From: Tissierellaceae bacterium | GTDB taxonomy: Bacteria; Bacillota; Clostridia; Tissierellales; Tissierellaceae | Length of the DNA: 7,762 nt | Reading direction: 5' to 3' | Assembly: GCA_029264075.1 (NCBI GenBank) | Contig: JARICQ010000122.1 | Span: 1 to 7,762 of the forward strand | In this document: positions 6,183-7,762 of the stretch, piece by piece | Layout: every line of letters starts with the position of its first letter | Position numbering within the stretch: the stretch's first letter is position 1 | Position numbers and translations under genes: made by a program | The notes under the pieces: generated by a model | Told to the model about the DNA's origin: nothing | The model's database searches: none | Seen by the model: the letters and a program-made list of their open reading frames with translations, nothing else

Positions 6183-6827
6183 ATGAACAACATAAATAGA
6201 GACTATATTGAAGACTATATAGGCGGATTACTTCCAGAAAGAAAAGGATTAAAGCCTATGGAGGACTATGCAGAAGAAAACTTTGTTCCAATTATTCAGC
6301 CTGAAGTTGCCCAGTTTTTAAAAGTCATTCTCAAGATAAATAAGCCTAAAAGAATACTTGAAATAGGTACAGCCATAGGATACTCGGCCATAGTGATGGC
6401 TGAAAACACAGATTCTTCTACTCAGATAAGTACTATAGAAAGAAATGATGATATGGTCGACCTAGCCAACCAAAATATATCTAAATTTGGATATAAAGAT
6501 AGGATAAAGGTCTTGAGAGGAGAAGCAGAAGATAAGCTGGTAGCTCTTGAAGGAAAATATGATTTCATATTTTTAGATGCAGCAAAGGGACAATATAGAA
6601 AATTTTTTGATGAGTCTATGAGACTAATAGATATAGGCGGCATAATAGTATGTGACAATGTACTATTTAGAGGAATGGTAGCCAATGAAGAATTAGTAGA
6701 TCCTAGAAAGGCTACAATAGTTAAAAGACTTAGAGAATTTTTGATATATATAAATAAGCTCGAGGGATATTCCACTTCAATCATACCAATTGGAGACGGA
6801 ATAGCCCTTACATATAGGGAGGACTAG
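6183..6827 (+). CDS. trmR: SAM-dependent O-methyltransferase, probable tRNA 5-hydroxyuridine methyltransferase TrmR
   Basis: This 214-residue class I methyltransferase belongs to the metal-dependent catechol-O-methyltransferase-like group (Methyltransf_3). Motif I is LEIGTAIGYSA (about residues 59-69), the acidic end of strand 2 is E86 in STIERND, and the metal ligands are D132 in FLDAAKGQY plus D158 and N159 in CDNVLFRG. In B. subtilis the orthologue YrrM (TrmR) methylates 5-hydroxyuridine at tRNA position 34 to mo5U. That role is supported here by the next gene, a U32 protein of the type that makes the hydroxyuridine. The 28-nt gap from mltG contains AAGGATGAG as ribosome site. Related enzymes act on small catechols or caffeoyl-CoA, so the tRNA role rests largely on context. 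Confidence 0.88.
   Translation: MNNINRDYIEDYIGGLLPERKGLKPMEDYAEENFVPIIQPEVAQFLKVILKINKPKRILEIGTAIGYSAIVMAENTDSSTQISTIERNDDMVDLANQNISKFGYKDRIKVLRGEAEDKLVALEGKYDFIFLDAAKGQYRKFFDESMRLIDIGGIIVCDNVLFRGMVANEELVDPRKATIVKRLREFLIYINKLEGYSTSIIPIGDGIALTYRED
6816..6822 (+). promoter_or_regulatory. Ribosome binding site for the U32 gene's TTG start
   Basis: AGGGAGG is a near-perfect Shine-Dalgarno site 9 nt before TTG (6832). It lies inside the last codons of trmR, so the two genes are probably translationally coupled. No in-frame ATG near the conserved N-terminus gives a better start. Confidence 0.75.
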
Positions 6828-6831
6828 TATT

Positions 6832-7762
6832 TTGGGAAAAATAGAGTTATTAGCACCAGCAGGAGATTTAGAAAAATTAAAAATGGCCATTACTTACGGG
6901 GCAGATGCAGTTTATTTGGGTGGAGAGAGCTTTGGCCTAAGGAAGGCATCTAAAAACTTTTCTATAGAAGATATAGAAAAAGGAATCACATTTGCCCACC
7001 AAAGAAACAAAAGAGTATATATAACTTTAAATATAGTACCACACGATGATGACCTTATAGGACTTGAAGAATACTTGCTAGACCTAGAGAGAATCGGAGC
7101 AGACGCACTCATAGTATCAGATCCAGGAATGTTTGCAGTAGTCAAAAGAACATTGCCAAATATGGATATACATATAAGCACCCAAGCATCTGTAACAAAC
7201 TACGAAACGATCATGTTTTGGTACAACTTAGGTGTTAGGCGGATAGTACTAGCTAGAGAGCTTTCTTTCGACGAAATAGAAAATATAAGTAAAAAGATTC
7301 CTGAAGACTTAGAGTTAGAAGCATTTGTTCATGGTGCCATGTGTATGAGTTACTCTGGAAGATGTTTAATTTCAAACTACATGACTGGAAGAGATGCAAA
7401 TAGAGGGGACTGTATACATGCCTGTAGATTTAAATACAATCTAGTAGAAGAAACTAGGCCAGGACAATATTTTCCAGTCTATGAAGATGATGAGGGAACA
7501 TTCATCATGAACTCCAAGGACCTTTGCATGATAGAATACATTCCAGAGCTAATGAAGTCTGGAATCAAGAGCTTTAAGATAGAAGGAAGAGTAAAGAGCT
7601 CTTATTATGTTTCGACTATTATTAGAGCTTACAGAATGGCTATAGATGAATATTACAAGAAAAAAGATAATTATAAATTTGATAAAAAATATAAAGAGGA
7701 AATAGAAAAAACTAGCTTTAGGGCCTTTACAACAGGATTCTACTTTGGTCAACCTACAAGTC
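6832..7762 (+). CDS. trhP: U32 family protein, probable tRNA uridine-34 hydroxylation protein TrhP-like (partial, 3' end outside)
   Basis: An open frame of 310 codons runs from TTG to the window edge and begins MGKIELLAPAGDLEKLKMAI, the typical U32 N-terminus. The U32 signature (E-x-F-x2-G-[SA]-M-C-x4-G-x-C-x-I-S) is matched exactly at residues 163-181. Cysteines C171, C178, C194 and C198 fit the [4Fe-4S] site of this family, and IEGRVKSSYYV follows near 255-265. U32 proteins were first named collagenase-like peptidases, but members such as E. coli TrhP (YegQ) and B. subtilis TrhP1/TrhP2 take part in prephenate-dependent hydroxylation of U34 in tRNA. The gene starts 4 nt after trmR, whose enzyme acts on the product, which favours the tRNA role. 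B. subtilis has two such genes here; whether this is the only copy is outside the view. Confidence 0.93.
   Translation, partial: MGKIELLAPAGDLEKLKMAITYGADAVYLGGESFGLRKASKNFSIEDIEKGITFAHQRNKRVYITLNIVPHDDDLIGLEEYLLDLERIGADALIVSDPGMFAVVKRTLPNMDIHISTQASVTNYETIMFWYNLGVRRIVLARELSFDEIENISKKIPEDLELEAFVHGAMCMSYSGRCLISNYMTGRDANRGDCIHACRFKYNLVEETRPGQYFPVYEDDEGTFIMNSKDLCMIEYIPELMKSGIKSFKIEGRVKSSYYVSTIIRAYRMAIDEYYKKKDNYKFDKKYKEEIEKTSFRAFTTGFYFGQPTS

Noticed and set aside
6422..6784. 120-codon minus-strand open frame within trmR
   Set aside because: It covers the methyltransferase motifs on the other strand and shows no family features of its own.
7549..7752. Hydrophobic minus-strand open frame near the window end
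   Set aside because: It is the complement of lysine- and tyrosine-rich codons of the U32 gene, which gives artificial Phe/Ile-rich stretches. The + strand frame carries the real conserved motifs.

Overview
The window is a compact block of eleven genes, all on the + strand, from an AT-rich Gram-positive bacterium. Pointers to the Firmicutes, most likely an anaerobe of the Clostridia/Tissierellia type, are strong purine-rich Shine-Dalgarno sites, frequent TTG starts, arginine written almost only as AGA/AGG, isoleucine often as ATA, and an eight-cysteine ferredoxin tail on one enzyme. The genus cannot be fixed from the sequence.

Layout: 1-290 is the 3' end of alaS. Then come ireB (319-594), an aldo/keto reductase with a C-terminal two-cluster ferredoxin domain (597-1544), ruvX (1559-1984), a small acidic DUF1292 protein (2011-2262) and fur (2322-2753). 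A strong hairpin terminator starting at the fur stop codon closes this first block. After a short AT-rich spacer with a 14-bp tandem repeat comes an RNase J gene (2855-4519) with its own terminator. An extended -10 promoter abuts that terminator and probably drives queT (4595-5086), mltG (5111-6154), an O-methyltransferase of the TrmR type (6183-6827) and a U32 (TrhP-like) gene that starts with TTG at 6832 and runs off the window end. No gap exceeds 300 bases.

The backbone alaS - ireB - ruvX - DUF1292 - mltG - trmR - U32 is the gene order known from Bacillus subtilis (alaS-yrzL-yrrK-yrzB-yrrL-yrrM-yrrN/O). Here four genes are interleaved: the ferredoxin-type aldo/keto reductase, fur, rnj and queT. 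Shared themes are RNA maturation and tRNA wobble modification (ruvX, rnj, trmR, U32, queT), cell-wall control (ireB, mltG) and metal regulation (fur). I see no mobile element, CRISPR array, tRNA or rRNA, and no clearly new system. The points most worth a second look are the ferredoxin-type aldo/keto reductase coupled to ireB, the grouping of queT with the mo5U34 genes, the likely self-regulation of fur, and the terminator-promoter junction before queT.
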